Below are positions 36,618-45,101 of a DNA stretch of 47,220 nt, piece after piece. How positions within the stretch are numbered: the stretch's first letter is position 1; each line of letters starts with the position of its first letter. Source of the DNA: M30B66 sp040882555 (GTDB taxonomy: Bacteria > Bacteroidota > Bacteroidia > M30B66); contig JBBEBC010000008.1 of assembly GCA_040882555.1 (NCBI GenBank), positions 1-47,220 of the forward strand. The letters run 5' to 3'. The position numbers were made by a program, and so were the translations under genes. Below the pieces are notes generated by a model. That model ran no database searches. It worked only from the letters and a program-made list of their open reading frames with translations, and had not been told where the DNA came from.

Positions 36618-37061
36618 ATGCAGCGTATGAAGGTGAAACTAATTAACCGCTCGGCGCATCCAACGCCTGAATACGGGACCGTTCACGCCGCCGGTTGTGA
36701 TCTAAGAGCTAATCTTGACGAACCCGTTACGCTTTCTCCCTTAGGAAGAGCTATGATTCCAACAGGCCTTTACTTTGAAATCCCTGCGGGTTATGAAGGA
36801 CAGGTTAGGCCTCGCAGTGGATTGGCAGCTAAGCATGGTGTGACAGTTTTAAACTCACCGGGAACAATAGATGCTGATTACAGAGGTGAAGTAAAGGTTA
36901 TTCTTGTTAATCTTTCCGATCAAGCGTTCACAATAAACAATGGTGAAAGAATAGCTCAATTAGTAATTGCGAAACACGAAACAGCTCAGTGGGATCAGGC
37001 AGTTGAACTAACAGAAACAGAGAGAGGTGCCGGAGGTTTCGGTCATACCGGCGTTCATTAA
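36618..37061 (+). CDS. dut: dUTP diphosphatase
   Basis: 147 residues from ATG 36618, two bases after the flippase stop; ATG 36627 (MKVKLINRS) is an alternative and TTG 36612 is less likely. All five trimeric dUTPase motifs are present: AAGCDLRANL, RPRSGLAAKHG, TIDADYRGEVKV, ERIAQLVI and RGAGGFGHTG (the Phe and Gly of the flexible C-terminal arm). It hydrolyses dUTP to dUMP and pyrophosphate, keeping uracil out of DNA and supplying dTMP synthesis. The location inside an envelope operon is a conserved-looking phylum arrangement, not a sign of envelope function. Confidence 0.95.
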   Translation: MQRMKVKLINRSAHPTPEYGTVHAAGCDLRANLDEPVTLSPLGRAMIPTGLYFEIPAGYEGQVRPRSGLAAKHGVTVLNSPGTIDADYRGEVKVILVNLSDQAFTINNGERIAQLVIAKHETAQWDQAVELTETERGAGGFGHTGVH

Positions 37062-37080
37062 TGAATTCAAAATACATTTC

Positions 37081-38091
37081 ATGAGAATTATTATCCCTAT
37101 GGCAGGCATGGGTAAACGCATGCGACCTCATACTTTAGTAACACCTAAGCCTTTAGTCGAATTTGCTGGCCAACCGATGGTTCACCATATTGTAGAAGAA
37201 CTTGCAAGAACTTGCAACGAACCTATTGAGGAAATTGCATTTATTGTGGGTCGTTTTGGGAAGAAAGCTGAAGATGAACTTGTTGCTGTAGCAGCGAAAG
37301 TTGGAGCAAAAGGAACTATATATTATCAAGATGAACCTTTAGGAACAGCTCATGCAGTACTTTGTGCGGCTGATTCTCTCAAAGGAAAGCTAATTGTTGC
37401 TTTTGCAGACACACTTTTTAAAGCAGATTTTGTGCTCGATGAAAGTAAAGATTCAGTGATCTGGGTTCAACAAGTAGAAGACCCGAAAGCATTTGGAGTG
37501 GTGAAAGTAGGTGCAGATGGTTTAATAACCGACTTCATCGAAAAGCCGCCGCAATTTGTATCAGATTTGGCCATTATTGGAATCTATTACTTTAAAGATG
37601 GGGAAGGTCTTAGGTCAGAACTTCAGTATCTGATAGACAAAAATATTATGGAAAAAGGAGAGTATCAACTTACCAATGCTCTTGAAAACATGAAGTTAAA
37701 AGGATTGAAATTTGCCCCAGGGAAGGTGATTGAATGGCTCGATTGCGGAAATAAAAATGCAACGGTTTATACTCATAAAAGATGGCTTGAGCTGGGCAAA
37801 GAGAAATATACCACTCACCATTCAGTTGAAAAACACAACTCACTTATTATTGAACCATGCTTTATTGCCGAAGGGGTTAAACTCTCCGGCTCAGTAATTG
37901 GGCCGCACGTTTCCTTAGCAAAAGGTACTACAATTATAAACTCGGTTGTTAAAAATTCTATCGTTCAAAAAAATACTCACATCGAAAACAGCGTTATTGG
38001 TAATTCAATGATCGGTAATTCGGTAAAAATTCAGAACAGAATGCTCGATTTAAGCGTTGGAGATTATTCAGTTATGAGTTTAGAGGAATAA
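37081..38091 (+). CDS. Sugar-phosphate nucleotidyltransferase
   Basis: 336 residues from ATG 37081, 19 bp after the dUTPase stop; an upstream in-frame start at 37027 lies inside dut and is rejected. N-terminal nucleotide-binding motif PMAGMGKRMRPHT and LVTPKPLVEFAGQPM; YYQDEPLGTAHAVL and VAFADTLF hold the metal/substrate residues; GEYQLTNAL follows. The last ~90 residues are a left-handed beta-helix with hexapeptide-like repeats (IGPHVSLAKGTTI, NSVVKNSIVQKN). The enzyme makes an NDP-sugar from a sugar-1-phosphate, probably a dTDP- or UDP-hexose for surface glycans, consistent with the adjacent flippase. The base and sugar cannot be fixed by eye. Confidence 0.88.
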   Translation: MRIIIPMAGMGKRMRPHTLVTPKPLVEFAGQPMVHHIVEELARTCNEPIEEIAFIVGRFGKKAEDELVAVAAKVGAKGTIYYQDEPLGTAHAVLCAADSLKGKLIVAFADTLFKADFVLDESKDSVIWVQQVEDPKAFGVVKVGADGLITDFIEKPPQFVSDLAIIGIYYFKDGEGLRSELQYLIDKNIMEKGEYQLTNALENMKLKGLKFAPGKVIEWLDCGNKNATVYTHKRWLELGKEKYTTHHSVEKHNSLIIEPCFIAEGVKLSGSVIGPHVSLAKGTTIINSVVKNSIVQKNTHIENSVIGNSMIGNSVKIQNRMLDLSVGDYSVMSLEE

Positions 38092-38095
38092 ATAA

Positions 38096-39832
38096 ATGAC
38101 ATTAACAAGGATACTTATTATTTGCTCCGTTCTTTTGGGGCTTACTGCTTGTTCTTCTCAAAAGAAAGTAAGTACTGAAAAGGTAGTTACCGGAGGAGAA
38201 CTTACAGAAAAAGAACAATTAGAGTTTGCATATCTTTTCCATGATGCAGAAAAGGACAAGCTCTTAGGAAACTTTAGTCTTGCTCAAGATAAATTTCAAC
38301 AGGCAATTAGAATAAATCCAAGAAGTTCTGCCGCACATTTTGAACTAAGTCAGATATACCTTCAAACAGGAAATATTGAATCTGCAGAAATTAGTGGGAA
38401 GCAAGCTGTTCGCTTCGATGGTAAAAACAAATGGTACAAAATGGCCCTTGCGGATATTTATGAGCAAGTTGGCAAATACAATGAAATTATTCCACTGATT
38501 GAGCAACTAAGAAAACAAGAACCTTTCAATCCAGACTACATTTTTGGACTTGGAGCTGCTCAAGCTCAGGTTGGTGATTATGCTGCGGCAGTTAAAACGT
38601 ATGACGACCTTGAGGAAATAACGGGGCTTACTGAAGAGTTAGCGCTTCAAAAGAAGAACCTATACATGAAGATGGGTAAAACAGATAAAGCTTTGGAAGA
38701 AATTCGGAAGCTTATGAAAATGTACCCTGAAGAAGCTGGATATCATGGTTTTTTGGCCGAGATTTATGAGGCAACTGATCAGCCTGATAAGGCTTTAGAA
38801 GAGTATAAAGAAATCCTTAGGAAAGAACCTGACAATGCAAATGTTCATTTTTCTTTAGCAGAATATTACAGACAACAGGGGAACAAAGACAAGTCATTCG
38901 AAGAATTGAAACTTGCTTTCGCAAATCCTGAGTCATCACTTGAATTAAAACTACAGGTTTTAGCCTCATATTTTGACATAACAGCTCAATACCCTTCCCT
39001 GAAAACTCAAGCCATGGAGTTGTGCACAACTCTAATCGAGGCGCATCCGGAAGAATCGAGAGCAAGAGCTGTTTATGGTGATTTTCTAATAAGAGATAAC
39101 CAACTTGAAAATGCTCTTGAACAGTATAAAATTATACTTGAAACAGATAAAAGCAGCTATAATGTTTGGAATCAAGTTCTTCTCATTGAAGCGGAACTGC
39201 AGCATTTTCAAAGCTTGTTTGATTTAAGCAAGGAGGCGATGGAGCTTTTCCCATATCAACCGAATATTTTCCTTTACAATGGGATAGCAGCTATTCAACT
39301 TAAGAACTACGATGAGGCTATTTCTGCCTTGAAAGATGGAGCAAATGTTACCATCGGCAATTCTGAATTAAGCTCACAATTTTATTCTTCTATTGGTGAT
39401 AGTTACAATTACCTGTCAAAATACAAAGAGAGTAATGAAGCTTATGAAAAAGCTTTGAAATATGACGAGTCTAATACTTATGTCTTAAATAACTATGCTT
39501 ATTATCTTTCATTGCGCAAAGAGAATCTTCAAAGAGCAAAAGAAATGGCTGAGAAATGCAATATCCTTCAGCCCGGTAATCCTTCATTTTTAGACACTTT
39601 TGCTTGGGTTTTATTTCAAATGGGTGAATTTGAAGACGCAAATAAATGGATTGATACTGCGATTGATGCCGGAGGGATTAAAAGTGGAACCATCATGGAA
39701 CACAAAGGGGATATTCTCTTTAAACTGGGAAAAACAAGTGATGCCCTAGATTTTTGGATAAGAGCCAATGAGCTTGGCCAAGGTTCAGAGAAGCTTTCAG
39801 AAAAGATTAAGCAAAAGAAATATATAGATTAA
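38096..39832 (+). CDS. TPR-repeat lipoprotein
   Basis: 578 residues. Lipobox LTAC with lipidated Cys19 followed by SSQ. From residue ~40 to the end are about a dozen TPR units, for example LLGNFSLAQDKFQQAIRINP, AHFELSQIYLQTGNI, DKALEEYKEILRKEPDN, SYNYLSKYKESNEAYEKAL. It starts 4 bp after the nucleotidyltransferase and stops directly against the GTG start of the DUF4292 gene. It is probably a periplasmic scaffold at the outer or inner membrane, working with the envelope proteins encoded next to it. Its partner is not identifiable from sequence. Confidence 0.9.
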   Translation: MTLTRILIICSVLLGLTACSSQKKVSTEKVVTGGELTEKEQLEFAYLFHDAEKDKLLGNFSLAQDKFQQAIRINPRSSAAHFELSQIYLQTGNIESAEISGKQAVRFDGKNKWYKMALADIYEQVGKYNEIIPLIEQLRKQEPFNPDYIFGLGAAQAQVGDYAAAVKTYDDLEEITGLTEELALQKKNLYMKMGKTDKALEEIRKLMKMYPEEAGYHGFLAEIYEATDQPDKALEEYKEILRKEPDNANVHFSLAEYYRQQGNKDKSFEELKLAFANPESSLELKLQVLASYFDITAQYPSLKTQAMELCTTLIEAHPEESRARAVYGDFLIRDNQLENALEQYKIILETDKSSYNVWNQVLLIEAELQHFQSLFDLSKEAMELFPYQPNIFLYNGIAAIQLKNYDEAISALKDGANVTIGNSELSSQFYSSIGDSYNYLSKYKESNEAYEKALKYDESNTYVLNNYAYYLSLRKENLQRAKEMAEKCNILQPGNPSFLDTFAWVLFQMGEFEDANKWIDTAIDAGGIKSGTIMEHKGDILFKLGKTSDALDFWIRANELGQGSEKLSEKIKQKKYID

Positions 39833-40687
39833 GTGCAGTTGACAATAAAAATTGGGGTATTTGTCATTTTTACTTTAACAAGTATGATGATGCAAACGGG
39901 ATGTAAAACTCGTCAAAAATCAATTATTCCTAAAACCGAAGTGATAGGCCCTAATACCTCTACTATCCCCTCTAATTCTGCACCAGACAGTCTTCTTAGT
40001 GCGATCAGGTCTGCCGATGTTCAGCTGAAATGGTTTTCTGCAAAAGTGAATGTTAAAGCTGAAATTGAGAGCCAATCTAATTCTGTAAATGCTAATCTCA
40101 GAATTCATGTCGACTCATCTATTTGGATGTCAATCTCTCCAGCTTTAGGGATTGAGGTTGCTAGAGTGCTCATAACAAGAGATTCTATTAAGTTACTCAA
40201 CCGACTTAATGCTACTTATTTTAGCGGGGACTATGATTATCTTAATAAGCTGCTTCAAATTGAAGTGAACTTTGATATGGTTCAGTCCATTCTTTTGGGA
40301 AATACCTATTTACATTACACTGTTGAAAATTATATCAGTGATAGAGATGAACAAGGCTTGATTCTTAGCACATTGAGGAAGAGAAAAATTAAAAAAGAAA
40401 CAGAATTAGAACTCCCTCAAGTTCTCACACAAGAGATTTGGTTTTCAGCCCTTTCGGGGAAGATTATGAGGATGGAAATGCAAGATTACAGGCCTGTGCG
40501 TAAGCTTAAGGTTAATTATCTATCCTTTATAAAGGAGGAGGATAAGACTATTCCGCAAACCATGCTCATTCAAGCGGAAGCTGAAAAGCACGTGAAAATT
40601 GAGCTAGAGTATTCTAAACTTACTGTTTCTAAGGAATTAAATCTGCCTTTTTCTATTCCAAAGAATTATGAGCGTGTCGTTAAATAA
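39833..40687 (+). CDS. DUF4292 envelope protein (LolA/LolB-like)
   Basis: 284 residues. The start is a GTG immediately after the TAA of the TPR gene (no gap), giving MQLTIKIGVFVIF. A hydrophobic signal is followed by QTGCKTRQ; Cys24 may be lipidated, although Gln at -3 is unusual for a lipobox. The body (VNVKAEIESQSNSVNANLRIHVDSSIWMSI; PALGIEVARVLITRDSIKLLNR; IPFSIPKNYERV-type end) is the DUF4292 family, which has a half-barrel fold reminiscent of the lipoprotein carriers LolA and LolB. A role in lipoprotein or lipid handling at the outer membrane is an inference. It overlaps the EnvC-like gene by 20 bases. Confidence 0.85.
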   Translation: MQLTIKIGVFVIFTLTSMMMQTGCKTRQKSIIPKTEVIGPNTSTIPSNSAPDSLLSAIRSADVQLKWFSAKVNVKAEIESQSNSVNANLRIHVDSSIWMSISPALGIEVARVLITRDSIKLLNRLNATYFSGDYDYLNKLLQIEVNFDMVQSILLGNTYLHYTVENYISDRDEQGLILSTLRKRKIKKETELELPQVLTQEIWFSALSGKIMRMEMQDYRPVRKLKVNYLSFIKEEDKTIPQTMLIQAEAEKHVKIELEYSKLTVSKELNLPFSIPKNYERVVK

Positions 40688-41951
40688 GATCTTTTCATTC
40701 ACATTATTCTTTTTGTTTTCATTAGCACCTGCATTTGGTCAAACTAGCAAATCTGACCTTGAAAAGAAGAAGCGTCAATTGCAAAGAGAAATCGAGCAAA
40801 CGGATAAGCTTATCAAGGAAACTCGTAAGAATAAGAACGCAACCCTAGGTCAACTTAAAATCCTCAATAAAAAGCTAGACGATAGAAAAAAACTCATTCG
40901 CACAATTCAAGGCGAGGTAAAGTTTATCAATAGCAATATTTCAACTACTAGTTCAAAGATTAAGTCCTTGCAGAACGATGTGGATAAGCTAAAGGCTTCC
41001 TATGGCAAACTAATACGTCAAGCTTACCTTAATCGAAATAAGGAATCAGTGCTAATGCTTTTGTATTCGTCTGAAGATGTACAACAGGCATATAAGAGGT
41101 TATATTATCTCAGGAAATATAACACATACAGAAGAGAACAGGCTGAGATGCTAAAAGCTGCCTCCGACGAATTAAACAGTAAGCAAATGGTCTTGCAAGC
41201 TGACTTAAAAACAAAAAGCAATCTTCTTGGCTCAGAAGAAAAACAGGAGAAAGAATTATCCAAAGAGAAAGTTGAACAGCAACAAACAGTGAACTCCTTA
41301 AGCAAAAAAGAAAAGACGCTTAAGAAGGATTTGAGTAAGAAAAGAGCAGATGCCAAGAAGCTGGACAAAGAAATCCAGCGAATTATTGAACGGGAAATAG
41401 AACGAGAAAGAGAAAAAGCACTGGCAAAGGCAAGGGCAGAAGCAGAAGCCGCTAGGAAAAAGGCACTTGCAGAAGGAAAACCTGTGCCAAAAGAAACTGA
41501 GATCGAACTTAAAGTAACTCCTGAAACAATGGCTCTATCAGGAAAATTTGAGGCAAATAAAGGGAAACTTCCTTGGCCTGTTTCAAAAGGAGTTATTACA
41601 GAGTCTTTTGGTTCGCATCCACACGCATTGTTAAAAGGCATTGTAACCAATAACAATGGAATTGACATTACTACTACCGATAATGCAACGGTTAAAGCTA
41701 TCTATGACGGAGTGGTAACAGGTGTAATTTCTATCCCCGGATCTAACAGAGCGGTAATTCTCAAACATGGAGAATATCTTAGTGTATATAGCAACCTTGC
41801 TAATGTTGTTGTTAATAAAGGAGATAAAATAGGTACAGGACAAACTCTCGGCACCGCAGATACCGACAACGAAACAGGAAAATCTCTCTCCCACCTGGAA
41901 ATTTGGAAAGGTAAAGTGAAACTTAATCCGGCTGATTGGATAGCCAGATAG
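40668..41951 (+). CDS. EnvC-like murein hydrolase activator (degenerate LytM)
   Basis: 427 residues with a signal peptide (about 1-25, PAFGQ). Residues ~28-275 are a long coiled coil rich in Lys and Glu (LEKKKRQLQREIEQTDKLI; a REIEREREKA stretch at about 243-252), and ~300-427 a LytM/M23 domain (LPWPVSKGVITESFG, NGIDITT, VTGVISIPGSNRAVILKHGEYLSVYSNL). Zinc ligands are incomplete: Asn329 replaces the His of HxGxD (Asp333 kept), and Leu407 replaces the first His of HxH (His409 kept). That is the pattern of non-enzymatic activators such as E. coli EnvC, which switch on amidases during cell separation. Overlap with the previous gene and 3-bp convergence with the next show tight packing. Confidence 0.88.
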   Translation: MSVSLNKIFSFTLFFLFSLAPAFGQTSKSDLEKKKRQLQREIEQTDKLIKETRKNKNATLGQLKILNKKLDDRKKLIRTIQGEVKFINSNISTTSSKIKSLQNDVDKLKASYGKLIRQAYLNRNKESVLMLLYSSEDVQQAYKRLYYLRKYNTYRREQAEMLKAASDELNSKQMVLQADLKTKSNLLGSEEKQEKELSKEKVEQQQTVNSLSKKEKTLKKDLSKKRADAKKLDKEIQRIIEREIEREREKALAKARAEAEAARKKALAEGKPVPKETEIELKVTPETMALSGKFEANKGKLPWPVSKGVITESFGSHPHALLKGIVTNNNGIDITTTDNATVKAIYDGVVTGVISIPGSNRAVILKHGEYLSVYSNLANVVVNKGDKIGTGQTLGTADTDNETGKSLSHLEIWKGKVKLNPADWIAR

Positions 41952-41954
41952 GGA

Positions 41955-42665
41955 TCAATAAATAAATTCTCTTTTAAACCAATACGAATATCTTGGTAGG
42001 TAGAAGGTTAATCCGAATCCCAAATAAGTTCCGTTGTAAACAACTGACTGAGTAGGATAAACATTAGAATTAAATGAGGCTGTATAAACCTCCTGCAACC
42101 CATATCTGAAATGCAATCCGAAATAAATACTTCCGTCATTATCGAAAGTTGACCCTATTTCAAACCCAGCCATTAGCACAGGATAAACGCTTGTTCTTAA
42201 GGCGCTTGAAGCTTTAGCATCTATATTGCCTGTGCTGTCGCCGTTCAAAACAAGTTTATTACTAAGTGAAAGGTTCGATTGTAAACCAATTCCAATGGTT
42301 TCCCTATGCCTAAGTGAACCCAGGTATCCAGTGAATCCAATATTTAGGGGAATATCAAGTTGAAAGGCTTTAAACCGAGCATCGAGATTGTAAATTTGAT
42401 TTCCCGTTTGTCTTAAAGCGAATGATTGCAAACTCACGTTTGCTCCAATGCTAGCAATAAACCTATCACTAACGGTAAGAGTGTTTACAATGCCACCTTG
42501 AACCCCTGCCCTAGAAACAGTAAAAAAGCCATCATTTAGACCAGATGACTCCACTGGCCAGCCTACAGTCGACCCAAGATTAAAGCCCAATCTCATATTC
42601 GATTGTGAATAGAACTCTCCAATGCTAATAAAAACAAAGGCGCTTAAGAAAATGATCCTCTTCAT
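41955..42665 (-). CDS. Outer-membrane beta-barrel protein (PorT/OMP_b-brl-like)
   Basis: 236 residues from the ATG at 42665, which begins the signal peptide (about 1-21, GEFYSQ); an in-frame ATG at 42701 would add 12 residues before it. The mature protein alternates aromatic/hydrophobic and polar residues in strands (MRLGFNLGSTVGWP; YLGFGLTFYLPRYSYWF), with a terminal aromatic end (KREFIY), typical of small outer-membrane beta-barrels of about 8-10 strands in Bacteroidota. Function is not assigned; a barrel with a plug or transport role is possible. It faces the convergent EnvC-like gene with a 3-bp gap. Confidence 0.78.
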   Translation of the reverse strand: MKRIIFLSAFVFISIGEFYSQSNMRLGFNLGSTVGWPVESSGLNDGFFTVSRAGVQGGIVNTLTVSDRFIASIGANVSLQSFALRQTGNQIYNLDARFKAFQLDIPLNIGFTGYLGSLRHRETIGIGLQSNLSLSNKLVLNGDSTGNIDAKASSALRTSVYPVLMAGFEIGSTFDNDGSIYFGLHFRYGLQEVYTASFNSNVYPTQSVVYNGTYLGFGLTFYLPRYSYWFKREFIY

Positions 42666-42715
42666 CACATTATTTTCGGCAAAGTAACAAAATCCCAACA
42701 AGCAATAGCCACAAG

Positions 42716-42747
42716 TTGTAGCATGTCAATAAAATGCTTTACTTTCG
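42716..42747 (+). promoter_or_regulatory. Promoter candidate for the gamma-carboxylase-like gene
   Basis: TTG (42716-42718), a 21-base spacer and TACTTTCG (42740-42747), one mismatch from TAnnTTTG. The box lies inside the longest possible ORF, and the predicted start near 42754 implies translation from ATG 42770. Confidence 0.5.
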
Positions 42748-42769
42748 TCTCATCACCTTCATTAGCGCT

Positions 42770-44134
42770 ATGATACCTAAAGAAAGAGAAGGGGTAACAA
42801 CGATCAAGAGCCGTTTTTCAGCTGTTTTTGAACCAGTTTCTTTATACCCGATTGTGGCTTTCCGGCTTGCATTTGGAGCAGCAATGGCCATGTGGTCAGT
42901 TTATATGCTGGTAAGCGGAGCAGTTAACTCATTCTACATTGAACCTGATTTCTTTTTTACTTATCCAGGATTTGATTGGGTAAAGCCATTCCCTGGAGCA
43001 GGAATGCATACTGTTTTTATTGCACTTTGCATCTCGGCTCTCATGATTTCTACAGGCTATTATTTTCGAATTGCGTCTGTATCATTTACCCTTCTTTTTG
43101 CATACATCACATTAATAGATAGAGCCAATTATCTTAGTTATTATTATTATGTACTGCTTATTGGATTTATGCTTAGCATTTCGCCAGCAAACAGACTGTT
43201 TTCAATAGACCTAATTAGAAAGCCCTTGCTTAGGGTTGATAATATACCGCGCTGGTCGGTTTTGGCCTTCAAAATTCAGGTTGCTTTAGTTTTCATTTTT
43301 GCAGGGATGGCCAAGATGAATTCTGACTGGCTTAATGAAGGAATGCCAGTTAATATGTGGTTACAGCGACTCTCAGACAATGGAATTATACCTTTTCCCG
43401 AAAGCCTTACAACTGGATTCTTCCCAATTCTTTTATCATGGGCATTGATCATGTTCGATTTTATTATCCCTCACTTTCTTTTGGATAAAAAAACTGCTGC
43501 AGGTGCTGTTCTTACTGTAGTGATAATGCAAATCATCGCTATTTTTCTATTTCCAGCAGGATTTTTCCCCGTACTAACAGCCTTTTCTTGCCTAATATTT
43601 TTACCTGAGAGAATTGTAAATAAGTTTTTATCAAGAGTAGCCTACTTTCTATATGATGTTTTTGAGTTTGCAGGAGATGTTTTTAACCAGGGAGGCTCAT
43701 TTATGCTGCAATACAGAAAGAAAAGGCTTTTCCCGTTTTTATTATTGCTTTTTTTCTCCATTCAGATTCTTCTACCAGTAACTCTATTTCTCAATTGGGG
43801 AAGCGACCGCTGGGCTGATTCTGCATTTCGATTTTCATGGGACATTCGAATGCACAACAAAACTGGGGAAGCACACTTTTATATCATAGATGAGGAAAAT
43901 GGTACTTCAAAAAATATATTCGTTAAGCAATACTTAACCTCGCATCAAATTAAGATGATGTCTGAAGATCCTGCCTTGATAAAGCAATTTGCTGATTACC
44001 TTATTTCAGAAGAAATCGAGAATTCTAACCGTAGTAATTATACCGTAAGAGCCGATGCAACTGTTTCTTTAAACGGTAGAACTCCTCAGCCTCTATTTAA
44101 AGATTCTTGGGAAATAAGTAGGGAGGCTCAATGA
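42770..44134 (+). CDS. Vitamin K-dependent gamma-carboxylase (HTTM) homologue
   Basis: 454 residues from ATG 42770; an ATG at 42734 lies before the promoter box. Residues ~20-340 form a multi-helix HTTM domain with YIEPDFFFTYPGFDWV, FMLSISPANRLFSID, IQVALVFIFAGMAKMNSDWLNEGMP and FPAGFFPVLTAFSCLIFLP. Lys182 in AGMAKMNSDW matches the active-site Lys218 region of human gamma-glutamyl carboxylase (AGVKKLDADW). A soluble C-terminal domain (about 350-454) follows with WADSAFRFSWDIRMHNKTGEA, as in other bacterial members. Bacterial homologues are widespread and their substrates are mostly unknown; carboxylation of Glu using a quinol is possible. It overlaps the TPR lipoprotein gene by ATGA (44131-44134). 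Confidence 0.8.
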   Translation: MIPKEREGVTTIKSRFSAVFEPVSLYPIVAFRLAFGAAMAMWSVYMLVSGAVNSFYIEPDFFFTYPGFDWVKPFPGAGMHTVFIALCISALMISTGYYFRIASVSFTLLFAYITLIDRANYLSYYYYVLLIGFMLSISPANRLFSIDLIRKPLLRVDNIPRWSVLAFKIQVALVFIFAGMAKMNSDWLNEGMPVNMWLQRLSDNGIIPFPESLTTGFFPILLSWALIMFDFIIPHFLLDKKTAAGAVLTVVIMQIIAIFLFPAGFFPVLTAFSCLIFLPERIVNKFLSRVAYFLYDVFEFAGDVFNQGGSFMLQYRKKRLFPFLLLLFFSIQILLPVTLFLNWGSDRWADSAFRFSWDIRMHNKTGEAHFYIIDEENGTSKNIFVKQYLTSHQIKMMSEDPALIKQFADYLISEEIENSNRSNYTVRADATVSLNGRTPQPLFKDSWEISREAQ

Positions 44135-45051
44135 AATCAGCCATTTTTGTTTTTTGTTTCATCGCCTGTTTGTTACTGTGCACTTGCAACTACCAGCCAA
44201 ATAACCTGAAACTGGCCGAAACGGAAATTGAAAGCCAAGATTATCTGGGAGCAATCATTAGATTGAATATGCACCTGAACAACTTCCCCGACGATGACTC
44301 CGCTTTAGTGATGAGGGCATTTTGTTATTCTAAAGTTTGGAAAGATTCTTTGTCTAAAATAGATCTCCAAGCAGCACTCAGAAAGAATCCAGAGTACAGT
44401 GAGGCAAAACTAATTCTTGGTCGTTTGCTCCTTTCGGAGGAAAATTATACTAGTGCTCTTGCAATATTTGATAAGCTAGTGAATGATCCAAATGAAAGCA
44501 TTGCATCCGAGGCTTGGATAGAAAAAGGTAGGATTTTTTATTTTTCGGATGATTTTCCAGAAGCAATAGATGCTTTCAATTTAGCTGTTCAAAAAGACTC
44601 CTCTAACGGCATGGCTTGGTATTATAGAGGTTTAGTAAAATCAAGGTTTTTTAGCCCTTCGGGGGAAACCCAAAACTATAATTTTCCATTTCTTGATCTT
44701 TCACAGGCATTATCTGATTTCACAGATTGTATAAAATGCTTACCCTTAATGGCTGATGCGTACTTTCAAAGAGCGATGGTTCATTTCAATCGGTTTGATG
44801 ATAAAAACGGAATGAAAGACTTGAACAAAGCAATCGACTTAGCCCCCAATTACATTTATTATTATCAAGCGAGAGCGCATCAGCACATCTTAATGCGTCG
44901 ATACCAGGAAGCATTGCTTGATTTGAACTACAGTATTTCAAGAAATTCTAAAGAGCCAGATGCTTACATAGAAAGAGCAGGTCTTTACAAGATTCTTGGA
45001 CGCTTTGCGGAAGCTAAAAGTGATTCACTTAAGGCAGCAGGATTAGATTAA
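44131..45051 (+). CDS. TPR lipoprotein coupled to the gamma-carboxylase-like gene
   Basis: 306 residues. N-terminal signal with LLLCTCNYQ; the likely lipidated residue is Cys19, though the lipobox (Leu-Cys-Thr-Cys) is unusual. TPR units cover residues ~30-306: SQDYLGAIIRLNMHLNNFP, AKLILGRLLLSEENYTSALAIFDKL, AIDAFNLAVQKDSSNGMAWYYRGL, ALLDLNYSISRNSKEPDAYIERAGLYK. The ATG overlaps the stop of the carboxylase-like gene by four bases, so the two are produced together; it may present substrates or stabilise the membrane enzyme (inference). It is followed by a strong terminator. Confidence 0.86.
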   Translation: MKSAIFVFCFIACLLLCTCNYQPNNLKLAETEIESQDYLGAIIRLNMHLNNFPDDDSALVMRAFCYSKVWKDSLSKIDLQAALRKNPEYSEAKLILGRLLLSEENYTSALAIFDKLVNDPNESIASEAWIEKGRIFYFSDDFPEAIDAFNLAVQKDSSNGMAWYYRGLVKSRFFSPSGETQNYNFPFLDLSQALSDFTDCIKCLPLMADAYFQRAMVHFNRFDDKNGMKDLNKAIDLAPNYIYYYQARAHQHILMRRYQEALLDLNYSISRNSKEPDAYIERAGLYKILGRFAEAKSDSLKAAGLD

Positions 45052-45054
45052 AAT

Positions 45055-45081
45055 AAAAAAGCGCCACAAGGGCGCTTTTTT
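45055..45081. terminator. Bidirectional intrinsic terminator
   Basis: AAAAAAGCGCC (45055-45065), loop ACAAG, GGCGCTTTTTT (45071-45081): a perfect stem with A-run and T-run on both sides. It serves the convergent TPR lipoprotein gene (plus) and the collagen-like gene (minus). Confidence 0.9.
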
Positions 45082-45101
45082 ATTTTATGAGCTAAGCATT
45101 T

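Noticed and set aside
41105..41668. 187-codon minus-strand frame inside the EnvC-like gene
   Set aside because: Ser/Phe/Leu-rich antisense of a Lys/Glu-rich coiled coil; not a gene.
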